From: Sphingomonas sp. KR3-1
GTDB lineage: Bacteria; Pseudomonadota; Alphaproteobacteria; Sphingomonadales; Sphingomonadaceae
DNA: 64,000 nucleotides
Assembly: GCF_040049295.1 (NCBI RefSeq)
Contig: NZ_JBDZDQ010000001.1
Location: 62,001 to 126,000, forward strand
Direction of reading: 5' to 3'
Shown here: positions 37,035 to 46,458 of the stretch, one piece after another
Layout: the number at the start of each line of letters is the position of its first letter
How positions within the stretch are numbered: position 1 is the stretch's first letter
Program-made: the position numbers and the translations under genes
Notes under the pieces: model-generated
The model's database searches: none
Told to the model about the DNA's origin: nothing
Seen by the model: only the letters and a program-made list of their open reading frames with translations

Positions 37035-40000
37035 TCAAGCGCGCGAGACCAAGCTTTGCTCCGTGGCGACGAAGCCGGGCTTGTGCGCGGCGAGCAGATC
37101 CGCGGGCAGCAGGTGCAGCGTCGGGCCCGCCACATAGAGCAGCCCCGCCTCCACCGCCCGCCCGGGGAAGATCACCGCCAGCGCCGCGGCATAGGCGGCC
37201 ACCTGGCGCACATGATAGGCCGGGATATCGGCCAGCGTGGCGGGCGCGCGCCGGCCGGTCTTGAAGTCGACGACGCGGACCTGGGTGTCGGTCACCACCA
37301 GCCGGTCGACCGTGCCGGAGACGACCACCCCCTCCCCCACCACGGCGGCGATCGGCGCTTCGCCCAGCGAATTGGGCCCGAAAAGCGCGGAAAAGCGCGA
37401 GTCTTCGGTGACCGCGAGCGCGGCGGCGACCAGCGAGTCGCGCAGCTTTGGATCGGCTACCCCCCCTGCCCCGGCGAGCCAGCGCTCGGCGGCCTGGGCG
37501 CGGTCGGCGGGACTGACCGAGGGCAGGCGCTCGAACAGGGCGTGGAGGAGACGGCCCCGCTCCGCGGCGGCGCGCAGGGCCGGAGTCGGCGGAGGATCGG
37601 CGACGCTGTCGTCGCCCAGCGAGGAGGGCGCCAGGGGGCGCGGCGGGCGGGCTTCCGCCGGCGCCATGCGGCGGGCCCAGTCCGGCAGGGCCGCGATCTC
37701 GACTCGCCCCGCGGCGGCGAGCGGCCTGGCGGGAACCGGCGCCTGGGGCTGCAAGCCCTTGAATTCGCGGGTCTCGCCCTCGCCCACCCCGAGCGCATCG
37801 AGGGCGGCGGCGCTGGCGGCGTACCAGCTCTTGGCGGGAGGCACGCCCTTGGCCATCGGCCCCAGCGCGCCGGCGATCACCAGGCGTTCCTCGGCCCTGG
37901 TGGCGGCCACGTAGAACAGACGCCAATGCTCGCTAAGCTCGCGCCGATCGGCATTTTCGATGACCTCGCCGAGTACGCCCCGCTCAGCGGCGCGGGGCCG
38001 GAAGATCGGCAGTTTTCCGGACACTTCGGAGGGTTCCCATTGCAGGAAGTCGCGCGGGGACCTTGTGGGATCGACGGTGGCGTCCGCCAGGATCACCAAG
38101 GGCGCCTGCAGCCCCTTGGCGCCGTGCGCGGTCATCACCCGCACCGCGCCCTGGGGCTGGGCAGCATCGCGGACGATCTCGACATCGCCGCGATCGAACC
38201 AGTCGAGGAAGCGCTGCAAGGACGGAGTCGCGGTCTTCTCGAAGTTAAGCGTTGCGTTCAGAAGCTCCTCGATCGGGTCGCGCGCCTCCTCGCCCAACCG
38301 GCGCAGCAGCTTGCGGCGGCCGTCGAGCGGACCGGAGAGGATCTCCTCGAGGAAGCGATAGGGCGTGGCGATGTCGGCGCGGCGCAGCAGCGCGTAGAGC
38401 GGCGCAAGGCTCTCCTCGCTCTGCGTATTCCGAAGATGGCGCCACAGCCCGATCGGCCCGCGCACCGCCGCGGCCATCAGCTCGTCCTGGCTCCAGCCGA
38501 TCAGCGGCGAGACCAGCAGTGAGGCCAGCGACAGATCGTCCTCGGGCTGAAGCGCGAAGCGGATCGCGGCGAGCAGGTCCTGCACCGCGAGCGGCGCATT
38601 GAGGCGCAACCGATCGACGCCCGCCACCGGCACGCCTTCCGCGTACAGGCGCGCGACGATCAGCGACGCGAGCTCGCCGCGGCGCTTGACCAGGATCATC
38701 ACGTCCTCGGGCTGCAGCGTGCGGCCCTTGCTTTCGAGTGCAAGCGTTCCGATCCAGCCCCTGATCGCCCGGGCGATGTCGCCGGCGAGCTTGCGGGTGG
38801 CATCGCTGACCCATTCCTCCTCGTCCGCCTCGCTGCCGCCCTCGATGACCGGCGGCCACAGCGTCACCGTGCCCGAGCCCGGGACCTCGCTGGCATGCTG
38901 CTCGAGGTCGGAAAGTTCGCCCATGCCCGGTGCCGGCAGCACGCCGAGCGCGGCATCGACGAACTCGAGCACCGGACGCGTCGAACGGAAACTGTGGGTG
39001 AGCGACAGCTCCTCGACTTCGCGGGGCTCCACATCGAAGTCTGGATCGGGCTGGATGCGCGATTTCGCCAGGAAGCGCTCGAACGCGGCGCGGAAGAAGA
39101 TCGGATCGGTGCCCTGGAAGCCGAAGATCGCCTGCTTGTAGTCGCCCACGGTGAACAGCGTGCGGATCGTCTCGGCCTTGATCCCCTCGCCGACGAAGAA
39201 CTCGTCCGCGATCGCGCTGACGATCGCCCATTGCTGGGGATTGGTGTCCTGCGCCTCGTCGATCAGGACATGCTCGGTCGCCTGGTCGAGCTTGTAGCGC
39301 ACCCATTCGCCCATGCCGGGGCTGCCGAGCAACGCGACGGTGGCGTGGATCAGGTCGTTGAAATCGACCGCGCCGAGGCGGCGCTTGGCCTGCTTGTAGG
39401 TCTCGGCATAGATCCGGCCCGCCTCGAGCCCGCGCGCGAGCAGGTCGGCATAGGCGGCCTGGGTCTTCATGCCGAGCAGCTGCGCGCAGCTATCGTAGAG
39501 CCGCATCGCATAGTCGGGGTAACCGGCATCCTGCGGCGCCTGGCCCTTGCCGAAGGAGCGCGGCTCGCCCTTGGCGGTGGCCCAGACGCCGTGCAGCTCG
39601 GCAAGGGTCGCGGCGCGCGCCTCGGAACCCCTGGCGAGCCAGCCGACGATGATGTCGGCGCGCTCGAGGCCCGACCTGGTGCCCCAGTCGGCACTCATCG
39701 TCGCGACCGCGCGCAAACTTGCAAGATCGAACTGGTCGTCGCCGCAGCGCCGGGCGATCTCGGCATCGACATCGCCGAGCGGCAGGCCGAGCGCCTCGCG
39801 CAGATAAGGCTGGATCAGCAGGGGCAGCTCGGCGAGCGCCTCGCCCTCGCGCGCGCAGGCCTTGAGGAAATCCTCGGCCTTGCCCTCGCCCAGCCGCAGC
39901 GACAGCGCGCCGACGGCGTCCACCACCCATTCGCGGTGGTCGCGCGTCGCATCGACAAGCATCTCGGCCAGCGCCTCGCGCGCCAGCACCGCTTCCTCGC

Positions 40001-40457
40001 GCTGGTCGAGCGGGCGGAAGCCGGGGACGAGGCCGGCTTCCATCGGGAAGGCGGCGAGCAGCGACTGGCAGAAGCTGTGGATCGTCTGGATGCGGATGCC
40101 GCCGCCGGGCGCGTCGAGCACCTTGGCGAAGAGCTGGCGGGCCTTTTCGCGGCCGGCGGGCGAGATGTTCTCGCCCAGCGCCTCGAGATCGGCGGCCAGT
40201 TCGGTGTCCGATGCGCGCACCCAGCGGGCAAGCCGGCTGGTGATCCGCTCGGACATCTCGGCCGCGCCGGCCTTGGTGAAGGTGAGGCAGAGGATCGCAC
40301 CGGGATCGGTGCCGCCGAGCAGCAGTCGCCAGACGCGCGCGGCGAGCACCTGGGTCTTGCCGGTGCCGGCCGAGGCGGAGAGCCAGATATGGCGGCCGGG
40401 GTCACTGGCGGCTTTCTGGTTGCCCTTGAGTTTGTGGAGGGGACGGACTTCAGTCAT
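37035..40457 (-). CDS. addA: AddA helicase-nuclease subunit
   Basis: A 1140-residue subunit of the AddAB double-strand-break resection complex. It has a UvrD-type helicase: Walker A SASAGTGKTQVLAARVW (about 28-44), DEAQDTNPQQW, GDYKQAIFGFQGTDP, VRVMTAHGAKGLQAPLV, and a C-terminal RecB-type nuclease motif RVVDFKTGR (about 1062-1070). With AddB it prepares 3' single strands for RecA. It lies between addB and trxA on one strand. Confidence 0.93.
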   Translation of the reverse strand: MTEVRPLHKLKGNQKAASDPGRHIWLSASAGTGKTQVLAARVWRLLLGGTDPGAILCLTFTKAGAAEMSERITSRLARWVRASDTELAADLEALGENISPAGREKARQLFAKVLDAPGGGIRIQTIHSFCQSLLAAFPMEAGLVPGFRPLDQREEAVLAREALAEMLVDATRDHREWVVDAVGALSLRLGEGKAEDFLKACAREGEALAELPLLIQPYLREALGLPLGDVDAEIARRCGDDQFDLASLRAVATMSADWGTRSGLERADIIVGWLARGSEARAATLAELHGVWATAKGEPRSFGKGQAPQDAGYPDYAMRLYDSCAQLLGMKTQAAYADLLARGLEAGRIYAETYKQAKRRLGAVDFNDLIHATVALLGSPGMGEWVRYKLDQATEHVLIDEAQDTNPQQWAIVSAIADEFFVGEGIKAETIRTLFTVGDYKQAIFGFQGTDPIFFRAAFERFLAKSRIQPDPDFDVEPREVEELSLTHSFRSTRPVLEFVDAALGVLPAPGMGELSDLEQHASEVPGSGTVTLWPPVIEGGSEADEEEWVSDATRKLAGDIARAIRGWIGTLALESKGRTLQPEDVMILVKRRGELASLIVARLYAEGVPVAGVDRLRLNAPLAVQDLLAAIRFALQPEDDLSLASLLVSPLIGWSQDELMAAAVRGPIGLWRHLRNTQSEESLAPLYALLRRADIATPYRFLEEILSGPLDGRRKLLRRLGEEARDPIEELLNATLNFEKTATPSLQRFLDWFDRGDVEIVRDAAQPQGAVRVMTAHGAKGLQAPLVILADATVDPTRSPRDFLQWEPSEVSGKLPIFRPRAAERGVLGEVIENADRRELSEHWRLFYVAATRAEERLVIAGALGPMAKGVPPAKSWYAASAAALDALGVGEGETREFKGLQPQAPVPARPLAAAGRVEIAALPDWARRMAPAEARPPRPLAPSSLGDDSVADPPPTPALRAAAERGRLLHALFERLPSVSPADRAQAAERWLAGAGGVADPKLRDSLVAAALAVTEDSRFSALFGPNSLGEAPIAAVVGEGVVVSGTVDRLVVTDTQVRVVDFKTGRRAPATLADIPAYHVRQVAAYAAALAVIFPGRAVEAGLLYVAGPTLHLLPADLLAAHKPGFVATEQSLVSRA

Positions 40458-40523
40458 TTGGGATGCCCCCGGCGGTTGAGCGCAGCTATTCCCCGGCGAG
40501 AAGAAGGGCGGATCGCCCTCAAC

Positions 40524-43454
40524 TCAATCACGGCCATACCATTCGTCGCGGCGCATCAGCTGGTCGTACTCGGCATAGGGCGCGTATTCGGGCACCAGCT
40601 TGGCGGTGAAGGGGGCGTCGCCGGTCAGCCAGGCGCGGACCGCCTCGGCGAAATGGTGCGCGGCGATATCGACGAACTCCTCAGCCGGGATCGGCTCCTT
40701 CTTCTTCGGATCGACGGGGCTGTCGACATAGCCGAAGCCGCCGGTGCGCGGCGAGCGGGCGAGCGACCAATATTCGAAGGCCTTGGCGACGCCCTCGATG
40801 TCCGCGAATCCGCCCCTTTCCGCGATCAGCCCGAGCAGGCCGAGCTGGAGGCTGAACCCGGCGCGGACGGCGCGGGTGCTCGGCGGCTGGCCGGTCTTGT
40901 AGTCGACGATCGCCAGGCTGCCGTCCGCCAGGCGATCGATCCGGTCGAACTTGCCGCGCAGCTTGACGCCAGCGAACTCGATAGCGCCGTCGAGCTCGAC
41001 CGCGAGCACCTTGCGCTCCGGGGCTTCGGCGATCTGGCGGGCGATCCAGTCGATCGCCTCCATCAAGCGCGGCTGCCAGAGCGCGCGCATCATCGGGCGG
41101 GTACGCTCGTCCGCCAGCATCGCCTCGGCACGGGCGCGCAGCCTGGCCGGATCGCAGCTATCGAGTTCGAACCATTTCTGAAGAACGTCGTGCACCGCGG
41201 TGCCACGCCACGCCGCGCTGGGATCGGCATCGACCGGATCGAGCGGCGCGAGCCTGAGCAGGCGGCGGGCGTAGAAGGCATAAGGATCGGCCTTCAGGCG
41301 ATCGACCTCGGTGACCGAGATCGCTTTGGGGCGATCCTCGACCGGGGGCGAAGGCTCGGGGCGCTCGGCGGGCTCATGCGCGCCGGGATTGTCGATCGCG
41401 TGGAGCCAGGCGGCGAGATCGGGCGCGCGATCGAGGCCGCCCGAGAGCGCCTCGAGGCGGAGCCAGAACCGCGAGGCGATGGTCGGCGCGGTCGCGTCGC
41501 GCCTTGCGCGGGTGAGCAGGACTTCGGGGGCGCCCAGCGCGCCGGCAAGGTCGTGCGCGGCCAGGCCGATGCGGCGTTCGAGGCCGGGCAGGTTGAGCTC
41601 GGTGCGGATGCGCGGCGCGAGCCAGGGATCGGGCGCAGGCAGGCTCGGCCAGACGCCTTCGTTGAGCCCCGAGAGGATCATCAGATCGGCGGTCTGCAGC
41701 CGCGCCTCGAGCTGGCCGAGGATCGCGAGGCGCGGATGGCCGCCCTGGGGCGGGCGCACCGCGATCTGGTCCATCAGCGTGCGCAGCATCGGCGCGAGCG
41801 TCTCGGGGTCGGCGCGGACCGGACCGTCGGCGGCTTCGCGCTCGAGATCGTCGAGCAGGGTCGCGGCGGCCCGCCCCTCGGCGCGGCTCCACAGGCCGTC
41901 GCCGCCGAGCGCCTGGGCGGCTTCGCGCAGCGCGGCGAGGAGGGCCGGGATCGGCTGGGCGCCGCTTGCGAAGGCTGCTTCCAGCGGGGCGAGCAGTGCC
42001 CTGGCCTCGGGCCACCAGCGCTCGGCAGCCTTGCGGAGCGCGCCGCCCCTGCCCTCCTGCTCGGCGAGATAGCGGTCGACGCCGGTGAGGTCAGGCGCCG
42101 GGCGGGGTCCGCGCAGCGCCCGATCGAGCAGGCGGGCGCCGTCGAGCCACTCGGTGCGCGCCTCGGGCATCACCAGCGGGTGCTTGAGCAGGGTCAGCAG
42201 CGGCAGCGGGGCGAAGCGCTGGGCAGCGGCGTCGGCGAGCGCGAGCAGGAGCGTGCCGGGCGGCAGGATCGAGAGCGGCTGGCCGGCGGAATCGTCGACG
42301 ATGATCCCCCAGCGGGCGCAATGCGCGGCGACGCGGCGGGCGAGCGCGCGATCGGGCGTGACCAGCGCCGCGGTGCGGCCAGGAGTCTCCAGCGCCTGGC
42401 GCAGCGCGAGGGCAATGGCCTGGGCTTCCTCGGCCGGCGTGGCAACTTCGAGCGCGCGGACGCCGTCGAGCTTGCGCTCGCGCTCGGGCAAAGTCGTCCA
42501 GCTATGCGTCAACTCGGGCGGCTGCATCGCCGAGGCGATCGCCTTGCTGCGCGACGGCGCGGCGTCATGTTCGCTCGCCGCCCGCCAGGGATCGAACTCG
42601 CTGCGGTGCACGCCCATCCGCTCGAGCAGGAGCTTCAGATGGAATTGCGGATGCGTCTCGAGGTTGCGCTTGCGGCGGCCGTCGGGATCGGGGGCGTGCG
42701 GGCCGAGCAGGTCCCATTCCGCGTCGCTCAGGCCGATGCCGAGATCGGGGAGGACGACCATGCCCTGCGGCAGGCCGGCGACGGTGCGCTGGAGCCGGGC
42801 GATCGCCGGCGCGCTGGCGGTGATGCCGGCGGCGCAGACGAAGCCCTGGGGCGGGTTCTGGCGCCAACGCCTGGCGACCTTGTCGATCAGCAGGCGGCGG
42901 CGATCGGCCAGGTCGATGCGGCCGAGCCGGGCGAGTTCGCGCGGCCAGGCCTGGAGGACGATCTCGAACAGATGAAGCGCGCGTTCCCAATGGGCGGAAA
43001 GCTCGGGGGCGAGGTTGAGCTCCTTGAGCGTGCCCGGCGCGACTTCCTCGATCAGCAGCTGGTCGAGCGTGGCGGCGAGGTCGCCGGCCAGGCGCACGGC
43101 CTCGGCGGCATCGTGGCGCGGCTCGGCCTGCTGGATCAGGCGGGCGAGGATGAGCTGGCGCTGGAGCGGCGCGACCGCGGGGGCGACCGGATCGGGATCG
43201 CCGGCGGCATCGAACATCGCCTCATCGAGCTCGGGATCGCCGACCGCGACGAGGCGCGGCAGCAGCAGCCCGCCGCCGCTGGCGCGGACGAAGGCGTCTT
43301 GGATCGCCTTCTTGGCGCGGTTGTTGGGGAGCAGGATGATGCCGCGGGCGAGCGCCATCGGGTCGGCCCCGAAGCGCTTGATCAGCCCGTTCGCCAGCGC
43401 ATCACCGAACGCGCGGTGCGGGGGGATGGTGTAGAGGTGGAGCTGGTCGGGCAT
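40524..43454 (-). CDS. addB: AddB nuclease subunit (inactivated-helicase type)
   Basis: A 976-residue partner of AddA of the alphaproteobacterial AddB type. It begins MPDQLHLYTIPPHRAFGDALANGLI, has the early LLPNNRAKKAIQDAFV segment in place of a standard Walker A, and ends with a PD-(D/E)xK nuclease region containing LAIVDYKTGQPPS (about 855-865). It works with AddA in break repair. A paired inverted-repeat element lies between its start and murU, but the genes are otherwise in the same direction. Confidence 0.92.
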   Translation of the reverse strand: MPDQLHLYTIPPHRAFGDALANGLIKRFGADPMALARGIILLPNNRAKKAIQDAFVRASGGGLLLPRLVAVGDPELDEAMFDAAGDPDPVAPAVAPLQRQLILARLIQQAEPRHDAAEAVRLAGDLAATLDQLLIEEVAPGTLKELNLAPELSAHWERALHLFEIVLQAWPRELARLGRIDLADRRRLLIDKVARRWRQNPPQGFVCAAGITASAPAIARLQRTVAGLPQGMVVLPDLGIGLSDAEWDLLGPHAPDPDGRRKRNLETHPQFHLKLLLERMGVHRSEFDPWRAASEHDAAPSRSKAIASAMQPPELTHSWTTLPERERKLDGVRALEVATPAEEAQAIALALRQALETPGRTAALVTPDRALARRVAAHCARWGIIVDDSAGQPLSILPPGTLLLALADAAAQRFAPLPLLTLLKHPLVMPEARTEWLDGARLLDRALRGPRPAPDLTGVDRYLAEQEGRGGALRKAAERWWPEARALLAPLEAAFASGAQPIPALLAALREAAQALGGDGLWSRAEGRAAATLLDDLEREAADGPVRADPETLAPMLRTLMDQIAVRPPQGGHPRLAILGQLEARLQTADLMILSGLNEGVWPSLPAPDPWLAPRIRTELNLPGLERRIGLAAHDLAGALGAPEVLLTRARRDATAPTIASRFWLRLEALSGGLDRAPDLAAWLHAIDNPGAHEPAERPEPSPPVEDRPKAISVTEVDRLKADPYAFYARRLLRLAPLDPVDADPSAAWRGTAVHDVLQKWFELDSCDPARLRARAEAMLADERTRPMMRALWQPRLMEAIDWIARQIAEAPERKVLAVELDGAIEFAGVKLRGKFDRIDRLADGSLAIVDYKTGQPPSTRAVRAGFSLQLGLLGLIAERGGFADIEGVAKAFEYWSLARSPRTGGFGYVDSPVDPKKKEPIPAEEFVDIAAHHFAEAVRAWLTGDAPFTAKLVPEYAPYAEYDQLMRRDEWYGRD

Positions 43455-43466
43455 TGAGACTCTAAA

Positions 43467-43570
43467 GCCCCTCCCCTTCAGGGGAGGGGTTGGGGTGGGG
43501 AATGTGTCTCACAGAGACCTGCGCTTGGGAAGACTGCCCCACCCCAACCCCTCCCCTGAGTGGGAGGGGC
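43467..43570. repeat. Paired inverted-repeat (REP-like) element, copy A
   Basis: Two G/C-rich hairpin arms face each other. Arm one is GCCCCTCCCC-TTCA-GGGGAGGGG plus TTGGGGTGGGG (43467-43500). Arm two is GCCCCACCCCAACCCC then TCCCCTGAGTGGGAGGGGC (43536-43570), the inverted form. A small GTCTC/GAGAC repeat (43506-43518) is between them. The same pattern recurs at 54502 and, in variant form, at 46303. Confidence 0.9.
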
Positions 43571-43579
43571 TAGGCAGGT

Positions 43580-44341
43580 TTACACCGCCGCCAGCACGTC
43601 CTCGGCTTCCTTGACCGCGCCGGGCGTGCCGACATCGAACCACAGCCCCTGGTGGACCACGCCCCAGAGCCGCCCGGCCTCCATCGCGCGATTCCAGAAG
43701 AGGTTGGTCGAGAACGGGCCTTCGGGCCAATCCCGGATCACGCGCGGCGAGAGGATCTGAGCGCCGGCATAGACGAAGGGCGCGAGGCGGCCAGGCTTGC
43801 GGCGCTCGGTGATGCGGCCGAGCGGGTCGAGGCGGAAATCGCCCTGGCCCTTGTGGCTGCACGCAAGCGCCAGCGGGACGAGCAGGAGCAGCGCGTCCAT
43901 CTTTTGATCGTTCCAGGCGGCGGCGAGGGCGTGGAGGGAGGTTATTGGGCCGTCGACCCACAAGGTATCGCTGTTGACCGTGAAAAAGGGCTTTTCGCCG
44001 AGAATCGCGCGCGCCTGGACGATACCGCCGCCGGTTTCCATCAATTGCGCGCGCTCGTCCGAGATCTGCACGTCGATGTCGCCGGCACGGGCCTTCAAGT
44101 GCGCCTCGACCTGGTCCGCCAGATAATGGACGTTGACCACCGCGCGCTTGATCCCGGCCTCGCGCAGGTGGTCCATCGTGTGATCGAGCAGCGTCTTGCC
44201 GGCGACCTCGACCAGCGGCTTGGGGCGCGTCACGGTGAGCGGGCGCATGCGCTTGCCCAGCCCCGCGGCCATCACCATCGCCGTCTCGGGCATGGCGACG
44301 TCCGGATTGGGGCGCAGCGAATAGGTGGCGGAGGGCTTCAT
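43580..44341 (-). CDS. murU: N-acetylmuramate-1-phosphate uridylyltransferase MurU
   Basis: A 253-residue sugar-nucleotidyltransferase. The NTP loop is MVMAAGLGKRMRPLTVTRPKPLVEV (about 21-45), and VNSDTLWVDG is the metal-binding aspartate region. Located next to amgK, it is best read as MurU, which makes UDP-MurNAc from MurNAc-1-phosphate and UTP, part of the recycling bypass known in Pseudomonas putida and Caulobacter. The start at 44341 overlaps the amgK stop by 4 bases. Confidence 0.85.
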   Translation of the reverse strand: MKPSATYSLRPNPDVAMPETAMVMAAGLGKRMRPLTVTRPKPLVEVAGKTLLDHTMDHLREAGIKRAVVNVHYLADQVEAHLKARAGDIDVQISDERAQLMETGGGIVQARAILGEKPFFTVNSDTLWVDGPITSLHALAAAWNDQKMDALLLLVPLALACSHKGQGDFRLDPLGRITERRKPGRLAPFVYAGAQILSPRVIRDWPEGPFSTNLFWNRAMEAGRLWGVVHQGLWFDVGTPGAVKEAEDVLAAV

Positions 44342-45318
44342 GCGCCGGCAATGGTCAGCGGGTCGCCGCGCATGTCCTCGGGCACGTTCGCCGCGAACCA
44401 GTCGGCGACGGGCTTGAGCGCGGGGTGGCGCAGGTCGCGGTTGAGATAGGTCCAGACGCGCGGGCACAGGCCCGGGTAGCGCGGCTTGCCGTCGCGGACC
44501 CACAGGCGGGTGAAGATCCCGACGATCTTGGCGTTCCGCTGCGCGCCGAGCACGTGATAGGCGATATCGAACGCGTCCCCCGCGCCGGTGATGCGCTTGT
44601 AGCGATCGAGCATCGCCGTCTCGAGGCTCTCGGGCACGTCGCGGCGCGCGTCCTGCAGCAGCGAGACGAGGTCATAGGCGGGATGGCCCGCCAGCGCGTC
44701 CTGGAAGTCGAGCAGGCCCAAGGTCTCCGCGCTACCGTCGATCAGCATGATGTTCTCGACATGATAGTCGCGCAGCACGGTGACAGGCGTGTGACCCGTC
44801 AGCACCGGGGCGAGGACCTGGTCCCAGGCGGCGCGATAGCCCGCGAGATCCGCCTCGAGCCCGACCGCGGGGCAATACCATTCGGGGAGCAGGTCCGCCT
44901 CGCGGTGATATTCCGCCAGCGTGTAGGGCTTGAGCAGGTCCGCTGCGGGCACCTCGGCGAGGCGGATGATCAGGTCGATCGCCTCTTCGTAGAGGCGCAG
45001 CTCGCTCTCGGGCGCGGCATCGACGGTCTCGCGCATGCGGGCGTCGCCGAAGTCCTGGATGAGGACGAGGCCCTCGGCCAGGTCCTCGTGGAGGATCTCG
45101 GGCGCGGCGAAGCCATGCCCGGTCAGCCAGCGGGCGATGTTGATGAAGGGGCGCGGATCCTCGTGCGGCGGCGGCGCGTCCATCAGGATCGCGGTGCGAT
45201 CATGCTCCACGACGCGGAAATAGCGGCGGAACGAGGCGTCGCCGGCGAGCGGACGGATCTCCGCGCCTCCCCAACCGGCGGCTTCGAGAAAGTCGGGCGC
45301 CGCGGCGGGCGGATTCAT
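44338..45318 (-). CDS. amgK: Anomeric sugar kinase AmgK (APH-fold)
   Basis: A 326-residue aminoglycoside-phosphotransferase-fold kinase. GDASFRRYFRV near residue 30 is the nucleotide loop, TVLRDYHVENIML (HxxN type) is the catalytic loop and LLDFQDA carries the metal Asp. In this gene order it is AmgK, which phosphorylates MurNAc or GlcNAc at C1. The ATG at 45318 overlaps the tsaE stop (ATGA), so tsaE, amgK and murU are coupled. Confidence 0.85.
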   Translation of the reverse strand: MNPPAAAPDFLEAAGWGGAEIRPLAGDASFRRYFRVVEHDRTAILMDAPPPHEDPRPFINIARWLTGHGFAAPEILHEDLAEGLVLIQDFGDARMRETVDAAPESELRLYEEAIDLIIRLAEVPAADLLKPYTLAEYHREADLLPEWYCPAVGLEADLAGYRAAWDQVLAPVLTGHTPVTVLRDYHVENIMLIDGSAETLGLLDFQDALAGHPAYDLVSLLQDARRDVPESLETAMLDRYKRITGAGDAFDIAYHVLGAQRNAKIVGIFTRLWVRDGKPRYPGLCPRVWTYLNRDLRHPALKPVADWFAANVPEDMRGDPLTIAGA

Positions 45319-45758
45319 GTCAGGAACCATCGGTCCTTCCATGCCGCCGGGACCTTGGCTGTCAAGGCGCGCGCGCCATCCGGTGCCACATCCAGGGACA
45401 ACCACAGCGCATCATGCCACGCCGAATCGCCCAGACGCTCGGGCCATTCGACGATCAGCAGCGAATCATGACGGGCATCGTCGAGCCCGAGCTCCTCGGC
45501 TTCCTGCGGGTCGTCGAGCCGGTAGAGATCGACGTGCAGCACCGGGAAGCGCACCTCCGGCGGGTCATAGGGCTGGACGATCGCGAAGCTCGGCGACGGC
45601 GCCTCCTCCTCCAGCCCGAGCGCGGCGAGCAGCCCGCGGGCGATGCTGGTCTTGCCGGCGCCGAGCGGCCCCGAGAGCGCAATCACGTCGCCGGGGCGCG
45701 CGACTCCGGCGAGCCTGCGGCCCAGTTCGAGCGATTCTTCCGGCGAGCGCAGCAGCAT
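45315..45758 (-). CDS. tsaE: tRNA t6A modification ATPase TsaE
   Basis: A 147-residue P-loop protein. The Walker A is GPLGAGKTSIARGLL (about 30-44), PSPSFAIVQPY follows and HVDLYRLDDPQE is the family signature, then LLIVEWPERL. It works with TsaB, TsaD and TsaC to put threonylcarbamoyl on A37 of ANN-decoding tRNAs. It is coupled to amgK by a 4-base overlap and lies after divL on the same strand. Confidence 0.93.
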   Translation of the reverse strand: MLLRSPEESLELGRRLAGVARPGDVIALSGPLGAGKTSIARGLLAALGLEEEAPSPSFAIVQPYDPPEVRFPVLHVDLYRLDDPQEAEELGLDDARHDSLLIVEWPERLGDSAWHDALWLSLDVAPDGARALTAKVPAAWKDRWFLT

Positions 45759-45827
45759 CGCCCTCCCCTATCGCGCCGGCGCCGGCTTGAACACTTCGTT
45801 GACGAAGATCTGCGAGAATGCGCAGCC

Positions 45828-46292
45828 ATGGACGAGGAAGTGCGATCTCCCACCGCCCGCTGGATCGACCGGATCCTGCTAGCCGCATTCATCCCCTTCT
45901 ATTTCTTCAGCCAGGACCTGATCGGCGACGTCTCGCTGGAGGGGCTCGACCGCTATGTCCTCTCCGCCCCCGCCGGCAGCACGCGCGACGAGATCGACGG
46001 GCGGATCGCGCATTTCAGGCATTGCTACTACCGCGCGCCGAGCCGCACCGACACGGGCGACGCGGTCGACTATCTCTACCGCGGCACGACCAGCGATGTC
46101 GGCTATTTCGTGTCGGTGAAGGTGCATTGCCCGTTCGGGCCGGGCGGCACGCTGGCCGGCCAGTGCACGCGCCAGCAATGGGCGCTGATCCCGTCGGATG
46201 TGGACGCACAGGAAAAGCGGAGCGGCTGGCTGGTGAACTCGGCGCCGGAATATTCGAATGCGGGTGCGCCGGAGTGCCCGGTGGAGGACTGA
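45828..46292 (+). CDS. Single-membrane-helix hypothetical protein between tsaE and divL
   Basis: A 154-residue protein. One hydrophobic segment (RILLAAFIPFYFFSQDLIG, about 15-33) is at the N-terminus; the rest looks like a small beta-rich soluble domain with several cysteines (HCYY, VHCPFG, GQCTRQQ, PECPVED). The GC-rich codon pattern supports real coding. It is on the opposite strand to the operon and interrupts it. The function is unknown. Confidence 0.65.
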   Translation: MDEEVRSPTARWIDRILLAAFIPFYFFSQDLIGDVSLEGLDRYVLSAPAGSTRDEIDGRIAHFRHCYYRAPSRTDTGDAVDYLYRGTTSDVGYFVSVKVHCPFGPGGTLAGQCTRQQWALIPSDVDAQEKRSGWLVNSAPEYSNAGAPECPVED

Positions 46293-46302
46293 GGCTTGTT
46301 CT

Positions 46303-46450
46303 CCCCTCCCTGCAAGGGAGGGGCTGGGGGTGGGTTGCGGCCCCGGCGAAGCCGGGGCCGCCCAGCCGGCCGGCCGGTGAAGCAGAAAAGGCCGGGCATC
46401 GAGCCCGACCTTTTCTAACCCACCCCTAACCCCTCCCTTGCAGGGAGGGG
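46303..46450. repeat. Paired inverted-repeat element, copy B, with internal hairpins
   Basis: Outer arms: CCCCTCCCTGCAAGGGAGGGG (46303-46323) and the matching arm at 46430-46450. Inside: a perfect 11-bp hairpin GCGGCCCCGGC-GAA-GCCGGGGCCGC (46337-46361) and a terminator-like stem (46386-46414). It lies between the convergent 45828-46292 gene and divL. Confidence 0.85.
46386..46414. terminator. Bidirectional terminator between convergent genes
   Basis: AAAAGGCCGGGC (46386-46397) pairs with GCCCGACCTTTT (46403-46414) with one mismatch. It gives T tracts in both directions, as expected for a shared stop of divL and the 45828-46292 gene. Confidence 0.8.
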
Positions 46451-46458
46451 AACATCGT

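Noticed and set aside
38895..43457. A 1520-codon open frame opposite addA and addB
   Set aside because: It covers both nuclease genes on the other strand and has no domain; it is a codon-bias shadow.
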